Shown: piece after piece, positions 52,190 through 60,238 of the stretch
Layout: each line of letters begins with the position of its first letter
Numbering within the stretch: position 1 is the first letter of the stretch
Virus record (IMG/VR): IMGVR_UViG_3300009159_000038
Coordinates: 62,001 to 126,000 of that record
Length of the DNA: 64,000 nucleotides
Strand: one strand, 5' to 3'
DNA from: a virus
Position numbers and translations under genes: made by a program
The notes under the pieces: model-generated
Databases searched by the model: none
Told to the model about the DNA's origin: nothing
What the model saw: the letters and a program-made list of their open reading frames with translations, nothing else

Positions 52190-52564
52190 CAAACTTTTAA
52201 AATGTTTGTATTCTGTGAAACTGGATAACTTTCCATCATATAATATAAACAAACGTTCTTTAAATTAACACAAACTTTAACAAGTGGTAAGCGGTCGAGT
52301 TACTTCGTTATCAGAAAAACACTCACCCATCATTCCCTTGATAAGATATTTTGATAGTAGTTATGCGTAGAGTTACATCGTAATCCAACTTCGCAAGAAG
52401 TTATTATACAATTAATTCTATAAATGAAAACCAAAGATTGCGGTTCTTAATTGATCCACTATCACACGAATTTAAGCTTAGGCTTTTATTCAAAACCATC
52501 TCTACCCGGGATTCTCTATCAAACATTTTTACAAGGGATTTGCTTTCGAGCGAATCCCTTTTTT
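52190..52564 (+). ncRNA. Candidate Y-RNA-like non-coding RNA upstream of the TROVE gene
   Basis: About 430 nt without a credible ORF, closed by a 12-bp terminator. Visible structure: TTATCA (52308-52313) with TGATAA around a pyrimidine-rich loop; AACTTC-GCAA-GAAGTT (52387-52402) with a GNRA loop; a 16-nt direct repeat GAGTTACWTCGTWATC at 52297 and 52370. Bacterial Ro proteins act with Y RNAs often encoded beside them. No tRNA-like T-arm could be confirmed, so the Y RNA identity is an inference from context. Confidence 0.5.
52533..52564 (+). terminator. Terminator before the TROVE gene
   Basis: AAGGGATTTGCT pairs with AGCGAATCCCTT around TTCG, followed by T residues. It ends 30 nt upstream of the TROVE start, so the TROVE gene needs read-through or its own promoter. 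Confidence 0.9.
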
Positions 52565-52594
52565 ATTGAATTGAAATTAATATAAAATCGATAT

Positions 52595-54184
52595 ATGGCA
52601 CGTTACAATCAAAAACCGACAAATACAGTAGAAACTGTAACTAACCACCAAGGTGGAGTATCTGTAAAATTAGATCCTAAAATAGAGCTGGTAAGCATTC
52701 TAGCTAATGGATTCGATAATACCTATTACGAGAAATTGAGTGATCGAGAAATTCGATTTGCAGACTTAATTCAAGAAATCGCAAAGACCGATTTGGAATT
52801 CGTTGCAAAAGCTCTTGTATATACTCGTTCAGTAATGGGTCAACGATCAGTAACACATTTTGGATCCGTTGCTTTAGCATCCGAACTTTCAGGAAGTGAA
52901 ATCGCAAAAAGATTTTTCTCTAAACGAGATCGTAAAGAAAATCAAGGTGGTATTGTATATCGCATTGATGATATGCTCGAAATTATGGCTTGCTATCAAG
53001 CTCTTAATCCCGGTAAACCAATGCCTAACTCAATGAAAAAAGGTTTTCGAGATACTCTTGAATCATCCGATGCTTATGAGCTAGCTAAATATCAAGGTAA
53101 AGGAAGAACGGTTTCATTGGTTGACTTAATAAACCTAGTTCATCCAAAACCGAATATCAAAATGCAACCCATCTTTAAATCATTGATGGAAGGAACTCTT
53201 AAACAATTCAATACCGTTGAAGATAAGAATACCTCATCTGGTCAAGAAGTTGCAAAGAAAGTGAAAGAAGGAACCATCACTAAAGATGAAGCGGTGATCG
53301 AGCTAAAGGTTGCAAAGGAATCGAATTATCGTGAGCTAATCACAACGAAGAAAATTGGTTATCTTGCTCTTTTAAGAAATGTTCGCAATATTCTCTCGAA
53401 TTCAACCGAAGCAGATTTAATCGATTCAGTTTGTGAAATGTTAACTAACAAAGGTGCAATTCACAAATCTCTAGTATTTCCATATCAAATCGATTTAGCA
53501 ATGGAAATGATTATGGAAACCGGATCTTCTACTAGTCGCAATCGAGTTATTAAAGCTCTTAATGATGCATATGAGCTATCAATTCCTAATATGGCTGAAT
53601 TGGGAATGAGTGGTAGAACTGCAGTTGTACTTGATACATCTGGTTCTATGAATTCTCAAATTCGTTTAGCAAATAAAGCACACGGTTCTCAATCAGCACT
53701 TGATAAAGGCGGTTTAATCGCTGCAACTTTTGCTAAAGGTTTAAATGCCGATGTTTATGAATTCTCTAATACTTGTAAACGAGTAAATGTGAATCCATTA
53801 GATACCTCCAATACCATCAAAGAAAAGATTATTCGTCAAGGATCTCATGGTGGAACTGAATTTAATTCAATCTTCTCAACCCTAGAAAAAAATGGTGCAT
53901 ATGATCGAGTATTCATTATTTCCGATATGCAAGGAAGAGATGATATTATTAATGGTAATCAATGGTCATCCAAAGGAAAAAGTACATACTCAAATTACAT
54001 ATCTAAATTTGGTTCACCACATGTTTATACAATTGATCTTTGTAGTTATGGAACTACCATGTTCAAACCAAATAACAAAGTTTATCAGCTATTTGGATAT
54101 TCATCAGAAATGTATGAGTTAGCTAAACGAATGGAAATTGATCCTAAAGCTCTTATCAAAGCGATTGAAGCTATTGTAATCTAA
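52595..54184 (+). CDS. Ro60/TROVE-domain RNA-binding protein
   Basis: 529 residues. The TROVE HEAT-repeat ring spans about 20-320 (VKALVYTRSVMGQRSVTHFG-type repeats, ELIKYQGKGRTVSL-type region). A von Willebrand A domain follows with the MIDAS motif DTSGSM (D347) and GGTEFNSIF. Ro proteins bind misfolded RNAs and Y RNA and, in bacteria, help exonucleases mature or degrade RNA. Here it lies behind a non-coding RNA and ahead of smpB and a CCA-type enzyme. Confidence 0.9.
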   Translation: MARYNQKPTNTVETVTNHQGGVSVKLDPKIELVSILANGFDNTYYEKLSDREIRFADLIQEIAKTDLEFVAKALVYTRSVMGQRSVTHFGSVALASELSGSEIAKRFFSKRDRKENQGGIVYRIDDMLEIMACYQALNPGKPMPNSMKKGFRDTLESSDAYELAKYQGKGRTVSLVDLINLVHPKPNIKMQPIFKSLMEGTLKQFNTVEDKNTSSGQEVAKKVKEGTITKDEAVIELKVAKESNYRELITTKKIGYLALLRNVRNILSNSTEADLIDSVCEMLTNKGAIHKSLVFPYQIDLAMEMIMETGSSTSRNRVIKALNDAYELSIPNMAELGMSGRTAVVLDTSGSMNSQIRLANKAHGSQSALDKGGLIAATFAKGLNADVYEFSNTCKRVNVNPLDTSNTIKEKIIRQGSHGGTEFNSIFSTLEKNGAYDRVFIISDMQGRDDIINGNQWSSKGKSTYSNYISKFGSPHVYTIDLCSYGTTMFKPNNKVYQLFGYSSEMYELAKRMEIDPKALIKAIEAIVI

Positions 54185-54198
54185 TTTAATAACCTCAC

Positions 54199-54232
54199 AA
54201 AAGCTCGGATTCGCAAGTTTCCGAGCTTTTTT
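54199..54232 (+). terminator. Terminator after the TROVE gene
   Basis: AAAGCTCGGA pairs with TCCGAGCTTT around a 10-nt loop, followed by T residues. Confidence 0.88.
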
Positions 54233-54244
54233 AATTTGTACTCC

Positions 54245-54676
54245 ATGAAAAAAGAAATATACATACAAAATCGCAAAGCAAAATTTGATTATCATTTTAT
54301 AGAACAATATGAAGCCGGTATTGTATTATTTGGTACCGAAGTAAAGAGTATCAAAGCGGCTAAAGTGTCTTTAGTAGATTCATATTGTTTCTTTGATAAA
54401 GGTGAGTTATTTGTCAAATCAATGAATATAACTCCGGTTGACAAATCTTTCGTTCATGAACCAATGAGAATACGAAAACTTCTTCTACACAAAAAGGAAC
54501 TTCGTAAATTAGAAAAGGGACTTAATGATGGAATTACTATTATAGTAACTGCACTCAAATCCGTGAATGGAAAAATCAAATGTGGTATTGCATTAGCCAA
54601 AGGTAAGAAAGAATACGACAAACGAGAAACTATTAAGCAGAGAGAATCTGATCGATATGTTCGAGAAGAATGTTAA
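54245..54676 (+). CDS. smpB: SsrA-binding protein SmpB
   Basis: 143 residues (E. coli 160), start at the ATG 54245 rather than an upstream TTG inside the terminator tail. SmpB brings tmRNA to stalled ribosomes. It has NRKAKFDYHFIEQYEAGIVL, GTEVKSIKAAKVSLVDSY, FVHEP and a basic tail ending DKRETIKQRESDRYVREE. No tmRNA gene was recognised in the window, so it may work with the host tmRNA, or compete with host SmpB. Confidence 0.93.
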   Translation: MKKEIYIQNRKAKFDYHFIEQYEAGIVLFGTEVKSIKAAKVSLVDSYCFFDKGELFVKSMNITPVDKSFVHEPMRIRKLLLHKKELRKLEKGLNDGITIIVTALKSVNGKIKCGIALAKGKKEYDKRETIKQRESDRYVREEC

Positions 54677-54682
54677 TAAAGA

Positions 54683-54748
54683 TGTTAATAAGTTTTGAAT
54701 CTTTTCCTCAAATAAATTTTTTTATTCCACAAAAAAGTATTATATTTA
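54683..54748 (+). promoter_or_regulatory. Host-type early promoter, copy 3
   Basis: TGTTAATAA, TTTTTTTATTCCAC block and TATATTTA at 54741-54748 (last base A instead of G). Drives the winged-helix gene at 54775. Confidence 0.75.
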
Positions 54749-54774
54749 TACTATAATTAATAATACAAATAACC

Positions 54775-55086
54775 ATGGAAAAACATAATCTTCTATTAAC
54801 CGATTTAGAAACACGAGTTCTTGAAAATCTAATCGACAATCTTTATGCAGAACCCGGGTTTTCCGATGTAGACGCAAAAGATATTTCTCGTTCAACTGGA
54901 ATTCCAACGAAATCCATTCGAGGTGTACTTTCATCACTCGTTAAAAAAGGAATCGTTCATCTAGAAGAAACCGATACATACGGTGCTTCTGAACAATTCG
55001 TTCTCATTTATTTAATGGATTCACATTACTATCTCCATCCACAATGGAAGGAAGAATACGATTCACAAAGATATGGTCAAATATAA
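54775..55086 (+). CDS. Early winged-helix DNA-binding protein
   Basis: 103 residues. A MarR-like winged helix: LLTDLETRVLENLIDNL, then DAKDISRSTGIPTKSIRGVL (HTH), SSLVKKGIVHLEE (wing). It could regulate phage or host transcription early in infection. Located straight after early promoter copy 3 and 12 nt before the CCA-type gene. Confidence 0.75.
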   Translation: MEKHNLLLTDLETRVLENLIDNLYAEPGFSDVDAKDISRSTGIPTKSIRGVLSSLVKKGIVHLEETDTYGASEQFVLIYLMDSHYYLHPQWKEEYDSQRYGQI

Positions 55087-55098
55087 AAACAAAACATT

Positions 55099-55833
55099 AT
55101 GCCAAAATTATTTAAAGTAGGAGGTTGTGTAAGAGATTCCTTTCTAGGAATTGATTCAAAAGATATCGACTTTACATTTGTTCTCGATAACCTTGAACAA
55201 ACCGTCGAACATGGTTTTGCCGATATGGCAAAATGGATGAAAGATAAAGGATTTGTAATATTTCTATCAACTCCAGAAATGTTTACTATTCGAGCTAAAT
55301 TTCCGAAAGGAGATACAAACGAAGGTTTAGTCGCTGACTTCGTAATGGCTAGAAAAGAAATTGGTTATGTTGAAGGAACTAGACGTCCAATACTTGCATT
55401 AGGTACTTTGGAGGATGATCTTTTACGAAGAGATTTTACTCTTAATGCAATGGCTGTTGCAGAAGACGGAACGCTAATCGATCTATTCAACGGTAAAGAA
55501 GATCTTGAAAATGGTTTACTTAGAACTCCTCTTCCGGCTTCACAAACGATGATGGATGATCCATTAAGGTTCCTAAGAGCTTTAAGATTTTCCATCACTA
55601 AAGATTTTCAAATACATCCTTCTATATTTGTTGCTATGATGCAACCGGATATATTAGAAAAACTTAAACATGTAGTTTCTGCTGAAAGAATAAGAGATGA
55701 AGTTTACAAAATGATGAAAGCCGATACCATAAAAACTCTCGAGCTATTTGCAGTTGTAGAAGCCACTATACCTGGATTTATTGAATTAGTATTTAGTCGA
55801 GGTCTATGGTTAAAACCAACATTCGAATTATAA
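55099..55833 (+). CDS. tRNA nucleotidyltransferase (CCA-adding/poly(A)-polymerase family), short
   Basis: 244 residues. Class II nucleotidyltransferase head and neck: VGGCVRD (about 7), KDIDFTFV with the metal-binding D-x-D (about 20), DDLLRRDFTLNAMA (RRDF), DLFNGKEDLENGLLRT and the DDPLRFLRALRF neck helix. The long tail of bacterial enzymes is missing. It could repair CCA ends of tRNAs or add A tails. Placed with TROVE and smpB. Confidence 0.85.
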   Translation: MPKLFKVGGCVRDSFLGIDSKDIDFTFVLDNLEQTVEHGFADMAKWMKDKGFVIFLSTPEMFTIRAKFPKGDTNEGLVADFVMARKEIGYVEGTRRPILALGTLEDDLLRRDFTLNAMAVAEDGTLIDLFNGKEDLENGLLRTPLPASQTMMDDPLRFLRALRFSITKDFQIHPSIFVAMMQPDILEKLKHVVSAERIRDEVYKMMKADTIKTLELFAVVEATIPGFIELVFSRGLWLKPTFEL

Positions 55834-55874
55834 TGGCAATTCCATCATAAAATAATAAAATTAAAACAAAACAA

Positions 55875-56318
55875 ATGGCGCAAGCACAAAAGAAAAAACC
55901 GGTAAGCAAAACAAAAGAGCTAACGGATATAGAAATTGCAAAGAAGATGATTAATATACATCAAAGTGCAATGGATCGTAAAATCGAATTTAACCTATCA
56001 TTTGAATATGTTAAACGTATGTTAGGATTCAAAACCTGTTATTATACAGGAGTAACATTTACTGAAGATGGACCTAATGCAAGATCATTCGATCGAATAG
56101 ATTCCGATAAAGGTTATATTGAAGGTAACGTAGTTGCATGCACGATCGATATCAATGGAAAGAAAAGTAATTTAACCATTGATGAAATCGCTTGTCTTTA
56201 CAACAAATTAGTAAAGACTAAAAAGGAACCAATCCATAAAGCATTTGATGAAGATCATGCAACGGATATGGTTCTAAATTCGATGGTTGTTGATATCGCT
56301 GAAAATCTAAATTGTTAA
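55875..56318 (+). CDS. HNH-type nuclease
   Basis: 147 residues. The stretch CYYTGVTFTEDG, SFDRIDSDKGYIEGNVVA and NGKKSNLTIDEIA is the layout of HNH endonucleases of the GIY-independent, DRIDN-type seen in phages (C-x2-TG, D-R-I-D, N-x-K). It may be a homing or a host/rival-DNA-cutting nuclease. A basic N-terminus (KKKPVSKTKELTD) precedes the domain. Confidence 0.75.
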   Translation: MAQAQKKKPVSKTKELTDIEIAKKMINIHQSAMDRKIEFNLSFEYVKRMLGFKTCYYTGVTFTEDGPNARSFDRIDSDKGYIEGNVVACTIDINGKKSNLTIDEIACLYNKLVKTKKEPIHKAFDEDHATDMVLNSMVVDIAENLNC

Positions 56319-56333
56319 TAATTAACATAAACT

Positions 56334-56663
56334 ATGAAAAAATCAATTATGATGGTATTATTAGTAAGTAGCTTACTAAGTTTTACAAAAGTAAACGCAC
56401 AATCTTTCAACAAAGAAACAAACTATAAATTGCAATTCAGTCCAACCATGATTGGAGCAATTGCTGGTGGAGGTTTTATCGTGGCAGGAATATTACAGAA
56501 ACCTGATCGTAAATGGGTGATAGATCAAAACAGTTATAATGCAACCGCTTATGGACAACCAGGTTATTGGCGAAATGAGCACATTTGGGAATCGCCGGGA
56601 CGTATGGCTGCAATAATTTCTGGAGTAGCAATAATGGGTTTATCTATAACATTTAGTTTTTAA
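56334..56663 (+). CDS. Secreted or membrane protein with signal peptide
   Basis: 109 residues. Residues 1-23 are a signal peptide (MKKSIMMVLLVSSLLSF, cleaved near AQS, typical of Bacteroidota). Two further hydrophobic Gly-rich segments (MIGAIAGGGFIVAGIL and MAAIISGVAIMGLSITF) flank a Trp/Tyr-rich polar loop. It is probably exported to the host envelope. Superinfection exclusion would be a reasonable guess. Precedes a lipoprotein gene. Confidence 0.65.
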   Translation: MKKSIMMVLLVSSLLSFTKVNAQSFNKETNYKLQFSPTMIGAIAGGGFIVAGILQKPDRKWVIDQNSYNATAYGQPGYWRNEHIWESPGRMAAIISGVAIMGLSITFSF

Positions 56664-56673
56664 ACTTACAAAA

Positions 56674-57000
56674 ATGAAACTATTATCAACATTTATCCTA
56701 TTAACCAGTATTTGCGTATCATGTAATTCTGACTATCCATATATCATTAAAGAAACCAGAACAACCGATACAATACAATATCCGGTTGTTGAGTATACTA
56801 ACAATATATCTTTTAAAGAAGATACTGCATTTTATGGGATTATAAAGGATTGTCAATTTAATTGTTATGTTATGGATATTTATAAGGAAAATGATTCGGT
56901 TACTGCATATGTAACAGAATGTGGTCTTTATTTTTATTCGGATATCCCATATAGCATAGGAGATTCACTTTTTAAGTTTTCGTCACCTAAACATAATTAA
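56674..57000 (+). CDS. Small lipoprotein
   Basis: 108 residues. LLTSICVSC at residues 9-17 forms a lipobox, with C17 the likely lipid-anchor residue, followed by a mature part of acidic, Tyr-rich residues. Likely outer- or inner-leaflet anchored. With the upstream exported protein it may form a phage-encoded envelope module. Confidence 0.65.
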   Translation: MKLLSTFILLTSICVSCNSDYPYIIKETRTTDTIQYPVVEYTNNISFKEDTAFYGIIKDCQFNCYVMDIYKENDSVTAYVTECGLYFYSDIPYSIGDSLFKFSSPKHN

Positions 57001-57016
57001 TCCATTATCTTTAAAT

Positions 57017-57072
57017 TGTTAATAACTTTTTGTCAATAAATTTTTTTATTCCACAAAGATTTATTATATTTG
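57017..57072 (+). promoter_or_regulatory. Host-type early promoter, copy 4
   Basis: TGTTAATAA, TTTTTTTATTCCACAAA block and TATATTTG (57065-57072). Drives the gene at 57100. Confidence 0.82.
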
Positions 57073-57099
57073 TATATACAATTTAAACTATTTAAAATT

Positions 57100-57441
57100 A
57101 TGTACAAACACGAAGAAAACCAATTAGATCCAAGAGATAAAGCTTTAGTTACTTACTCTCCCACTACAAAAAGATTTATTGTAGAAGCATCCTCTCTTAA
57201 AGGTTCTGGAATCGAACCACAATATCATCCAGGTGTTCTTGGATCTTATTATTATTTATGGTTATGGTCAGAAAAACTACAAACGAGTATTCTTTACAAA
57301 GAAAAAAATGTAGTAAAATCATCTGATGGTGAAATTATTGCAAATGTTTTTATTCCGGATTTTACTATGATTACTACGGATAAAGAACTAAAAGCTAGAT
57401 CATTATCAAAAGAAACGGAATTACACATCTTAAACGATTAA
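57100..57441 (+). CDS. Early protein of unknown function
   Basis: 113 residues from the ATG at 57100; a TTG at 57070 lies in the promoter and is not used. It is a small alpha/beta domain with Tyr/Trp-rich GSYYYLWLWSEKLQ. Directly after early promoter copy 4. No family recognised; host takeover is a likely general role. Confidence 0.6.
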   Translation: MYKHEENQLDPRDKALVTYSPTTKRFIVEASSLKGSGIEPQYHPGVLGSYYYLWLWSEKLQTSILYKEKNVVKSSDGEIIANVFIPDFTMITTDKELKARSLSKETELHILND

Positions 57442-57451
57442 TAATCTACAT

Positions 57452-57643
57452 ATGCAAAAACAAGTAATATACCTGCAAATAAGCAAATATCGTCGTTTGT
57501 ATAACGATAATGTTCGAAAATCTCTAGAAAGAATTGGAATCAAATATTCAGAAGTATCTACAAAATTCGGTTATCGATTAATGGTCAACGAATCAGATTT
57601 TTCGGCTGCATCTAGAGCAATATTAAGCATTCCACTTAGATAA
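57452..57643 (+). CDS. Small basic hypothetical protein
   Basis: 63 residues, basic (QISKYRRLYNDNVRKSLERIG). Eleven nt after the preceding stop, probably co-transcribed from early promoter copy 4. Unknown. Confidence 0.5.
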   Translation: MQKQVIYLQISKYRRLYNDNVRKSLERIGIKYSEVSTKFGYRLMVNESDFSAASRAILSIPLR

Positions 57644-57677
57644 AAACATCATATAAAAATAATAAAACATTTATAAA

Positions 57678-58949
57678 ATGGTTGGTAAATACACTCTTAT
57701 ATTCGATGCAAATTTCTGGTTACACAAAACCTATTTCATCGGTCAAAAAATTAAACAAGGAAAACCTTTTAATTTCTTTGACGAACCCGAAGCCGATAAG
57801 AATTTGCTTCTTTGGAAACTTTCAGTAGACTTCGCTGCCGAAGTAAAACGTTTCGACGGAATCGTTAATCGTGTGGTTTACTGCATCGATTCATCTTCAT
57901 GGCGTAAGGAATTCTTTCCACAAGCCGAATACAAAGGAACTCGTAAAAAATCTAGCGAAATCAATTGGAATGCAATCTATCAAGTACATGATGAATTTGC
58001 TAAAGCTCTTGAATCTCTTGGTGTTACAATTTCTCGAGTACCTGGTGCTGAAGCCGACGATTTAATTTTCGCATGGTCAGCATTCCTTAATCAAAATGGT
58101 CAAAATGCCCTTATTATCTCTGGTGATAATGATTTACTTCAATTAACTAATCATGATACATCTGCTGGTACAAACACTATTTACTACAACAAATTCGATA
58201 AAGATATTCACGTCTTCCGAGGATTCGAAAAATGGTTAAATGAAGATGCTACTCAATCTGCACCAACGGATATTTTCAATCTTCCAGTAGATCTAATGTC
58301 TAATGTAAAACTGAATCTTCGAGATATCGTTCGTACTAATAAAATGAAAATCGATGAAGTAAATACTCTTGAATTCGTTTTCAAAAAAGTACTTATTGGT
58401 GATGCCGGCGATAATGTTTCGCCATTAGATACCAAGATTAAAGAAACTAAAAAAGGACCTATTACTTATCGAGTTACCGATAATCATGCTCGTCAAGTTC
58501 TAGATGAATTCAAAAGCGATAAAGTATTTGTTAATCAATCTCACTTTTTTCAAGATGAATTCATCGAGGAAATCTGTACAATTGCTAAAAGAATAATCAA
58601 AATCGATAAACCTATCGAAGATATTATTACCAAATGGAAACAAAACCGAGATCTAGTATTCTTACATAAGCGTTGTATCCCGGAAAGAGTAAACGGTCTT
58701 ATGTTCGAAAATATCGAAACTAAATGGAACAAATCACTTTCAGGTGCTTCAGTTCATGGTATTCAAGATAAAGATGCTATTCTTCGAGGAACTACATATT
58801 CAAAAGAAAAAACAGATTCATTTAACGAATCAGGAGTTTTCAAAGCAATGAAAATTGAAGATATTATAAAAGGAAATCATGAAGTAACGGTAACTAAAAC
58901 TCCGGCTGAAGGATTCAATGATGATTTTTGGTCAAATCTAACTAAATAA
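57678..58949 (+). CDS. FEN-type 5' nuclease (T4 RNase H-like)
   Basis: 423 residues (T4 RNase H 305). It removes RNA primers from Okazaki fragments. Metal-site blocks: LIFDANFWLHK, YCIDSSSWRK, GAEADDLIFAWS, SGDNDLLQLT and VLIGDAGDNVSPL. The extra length lies in the C-terminal 150 residues. Works with 32, 41 and 43. Confidence 0.85.
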   Translation: MVGKYTLIFDANFWLHKTYFIGQKIKQGKPFNFFDEPEADKNLLLWKLSVDFAAEVKRFDGIVNRVVYCIDSSSWRKEFFPQAEYKGTRKKSSEINWNAIYQVHDEFAKALESLGVTISRVPGAEADDLIFAWSAFLNQNGQNALIISGDNDLLQLTNHDTSAGTNTIYYNKFDKDIHVFRGFEKWLNEDATQSAPTDIFNLPVDLMSNVKLNLRDIVRTNKMKIDEVNTLEFVFKKVLIGDAGDNVSPLDTKIKETKKGPITYRVTDNHARQVLDEFKSDKVFVNQSHFFQDEFIEEICTIAKRIIKIDKPIEDIITKWKQNRDLVFLHKRCIPERVNGLMFENIETKWNKSLSGASVHGIQDKDAILRGTTYSKEKTDSFNESGVFKAMKIEDIIKGNHEVTVTKTPAEGFNDDFWSNLTK

Positions 58950-58950
58950 T

Positions 58951-59220
58951 ATGAAACCTAAATTAAAAGAATTTACTACATTATTCGTAATACAAGTTAT
59001 CTCATATTCTCTATTATGTATAAACTTTAGAGCCGTTGCTCAAGCGCATTACATGCAATCAGCAATTACTGACTTTGTAATTGCGACTCTTTCGTTTTTT
59101 GTAATTCGTAAAATTGCTAAAAGTGAAGATACCTTTCATGGATGGGCAGGTTATGCTTTTGGAGGAGTAGTCGGTTCTTTCCTAGGAATATGGCTTTCTA
59201 AAATACTATTAGGATCATAA
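58951..59220 (+). CDS. Small membrane protein
   Basis: 89 residues with three predicted membrane segments (about 9-27, 40-55 and 66-86), the last rich in Gly (GYAFGGVVGSFLGIW). Starts 1 nt after the FEN nuclease stop. The small size and multiple segments fit a holin or membrane-remodelling protein, but no family is recognised. Confidence 0.6.
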   Translation: MKPKLKEFTTLFVIQVISYSLLCINFRAVAQAHYMQSAITDFVIATLSFFVIRKIAKSEDTFHGWAGYAFGGVVGSFLGIWLSKILLGS

Positions 59221-59234
59221 AATAAAAAAAATAT

Positions 59235-59465
59235 ATGGCAGAAACAAATTTTCATTCAACTCGTAGAGGATCTAAATTCTACGATTTCGATATTCCTAAA
59301 TTAACTGAGCAATTAGAAAGAATTGCAAATGCATTAGAAGGAAAAAATAAAATCGAAGAAAAACGATTAATTCTAGAACAGAAAAAATTACTTAAAGAAA
59401 CCAAAGATGCCAGAGTTACCGGAAGTAGCGAGGACAGCAACGAGTCTACACCAGAGAATGTATAA
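59235..59465 (+). CDS. Small coiled-coil protein overlapping fpg
   Basis: 76 residues. A central coiled coil (LTEQLERIANALEGKNKIEE). Its last 19 codons overlap the start of the Fpg gene in a different frame, so either its tail or the start of the Fpg gene is constrained in two frames. Unknown. Confidence 0.5.
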   Translation: MAETNFHSTRRGSKFYDFDIPKLTEQLERIANALEGKNKIEEKRLILEQKKLLKETKDARVTGSSEDSNESTPENV

Positions 59466-60225
59466 TTCGGAAATTTCCGAAATTAACATTTTATCAGGTC
59501 GATATTCTCGACACGGAAAACCTCCAGGTTTCGATGAATTTACCAATAACCTTCCTATGAAGGTAGACAAAGTTTCCTTTTCCGGGAAACTTTTGATTTT
59601 TTATTTAAAAGATAAAAATGACAAACCTTGGTTTATTTGGAATACATTAGGAATGTCTGGTGGATGGCGATTAGAACCATCTAAACATGGTCATGTTGAA
59701 GTAGTAACTGAAGATGGTAGATTTTATTTCACGGATCCTCGAAACTTTGGAACTATGCGTTTCACTGATTCTGAAGAACTTACTCGAAGAAAATCAAATG
59801 GAATTGGACCAAATCATCTTCAACATGAAATTACCGACGAATTATTTAAGACTCGTTTGATGAAATTTCCACATTTGACACTCCCGGCAGTTATGATGAA
59901 TCAAAGTCTAATTGGTGGTATTGGAAATTATATTAAAGCAGAAGCTCTTTATCGAGCTCAACTTTCTCCTCATCGAATTGTTGAATCTTTAAATGACCGA
60001 GATTTTTCTCGTCTTAATGCTGCAGTTAAAGAAGTTATTGTTGGATCATATGAAAATCGAGGTGCAACAATAAGAACATATGCTAATCTAGACGGAGAAT
60101 CAGGAGATTTTCCATTCTTCTTTAAAGTCTATGGAAGAAACATTTGCGAAGCCGGCTATGAGGTAATTACCGAAGGAACTCAAGATGGTAGAACAACACA
60201 TTGGGTACCACAAATACAAATCTAA
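59407..60225 (+). CDS. mutM: Formamidopyrimidine-DNA glycosylase (Fpg/MutM)
   Basis: 272 residues. It excises oxidised purines. It begins PELPEV (catalytic P2, E3), has the LGMSGGW strand, DPRNFGTM, and IGNYIKAEALYRAQLSP (helix-two-turn-helix). The C-terminal zinc finger (about 245-272) is degenerate: only one Cys (YGRNICEAGY) remains and no CxxC at the end, as in zincless Neil1-type enzymes. Overlaps the previous gene by 59 nt. Confidence 0.9.
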   Translation: MPELPEVARTATSLHQRMYNSEISEINILSGRYSRHGKPPGFDEFTNNLPMKVDKVSFSGKLLIFYLKDKNDKPWFIWNTLGMSGGWRLEPSKHGHVEVVTEDGRFYFTDPRNFGTMRFTDSEELTRRKSNGIGPNHLQHEITDELFKTRLMKFPHLTLPAVMMNQSLIGGIGNYIKAEALYRAQLSPHRIVESLNDRDFSRLNAAVKEVIVGSYENRGATIRTYANLDGESGDFPFFFKVYGRNICEAGYEVITEGTQDGRTTHWVPQIQI

Positions 60226-60238
60226 TCATATAATTATT

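Noticed and set aside
52190-52564. tmRNA or tRNA in the Ro-upstream region
   Set aside because: A sequence like GGTTCTTAATTGATCC near 52442 recalls a T-arm, but it has a mismatched stem and no acceptor or CCA end, so I did not call a tRNA or tmRNA. No tRNA was recognised elsewhere.
55875-56318. HNH gene as the cause of the polymerase split
   Set aside because: It lies more than 30 kb from the split gene 43; no nuclease gene lies between the polymerase halves.
57070-57099. TTG at 57070 as start of the gene after early promoter copy 4
   Set aside because: It falls inside the TATATTTG promoter element, upstream of the transcription start.
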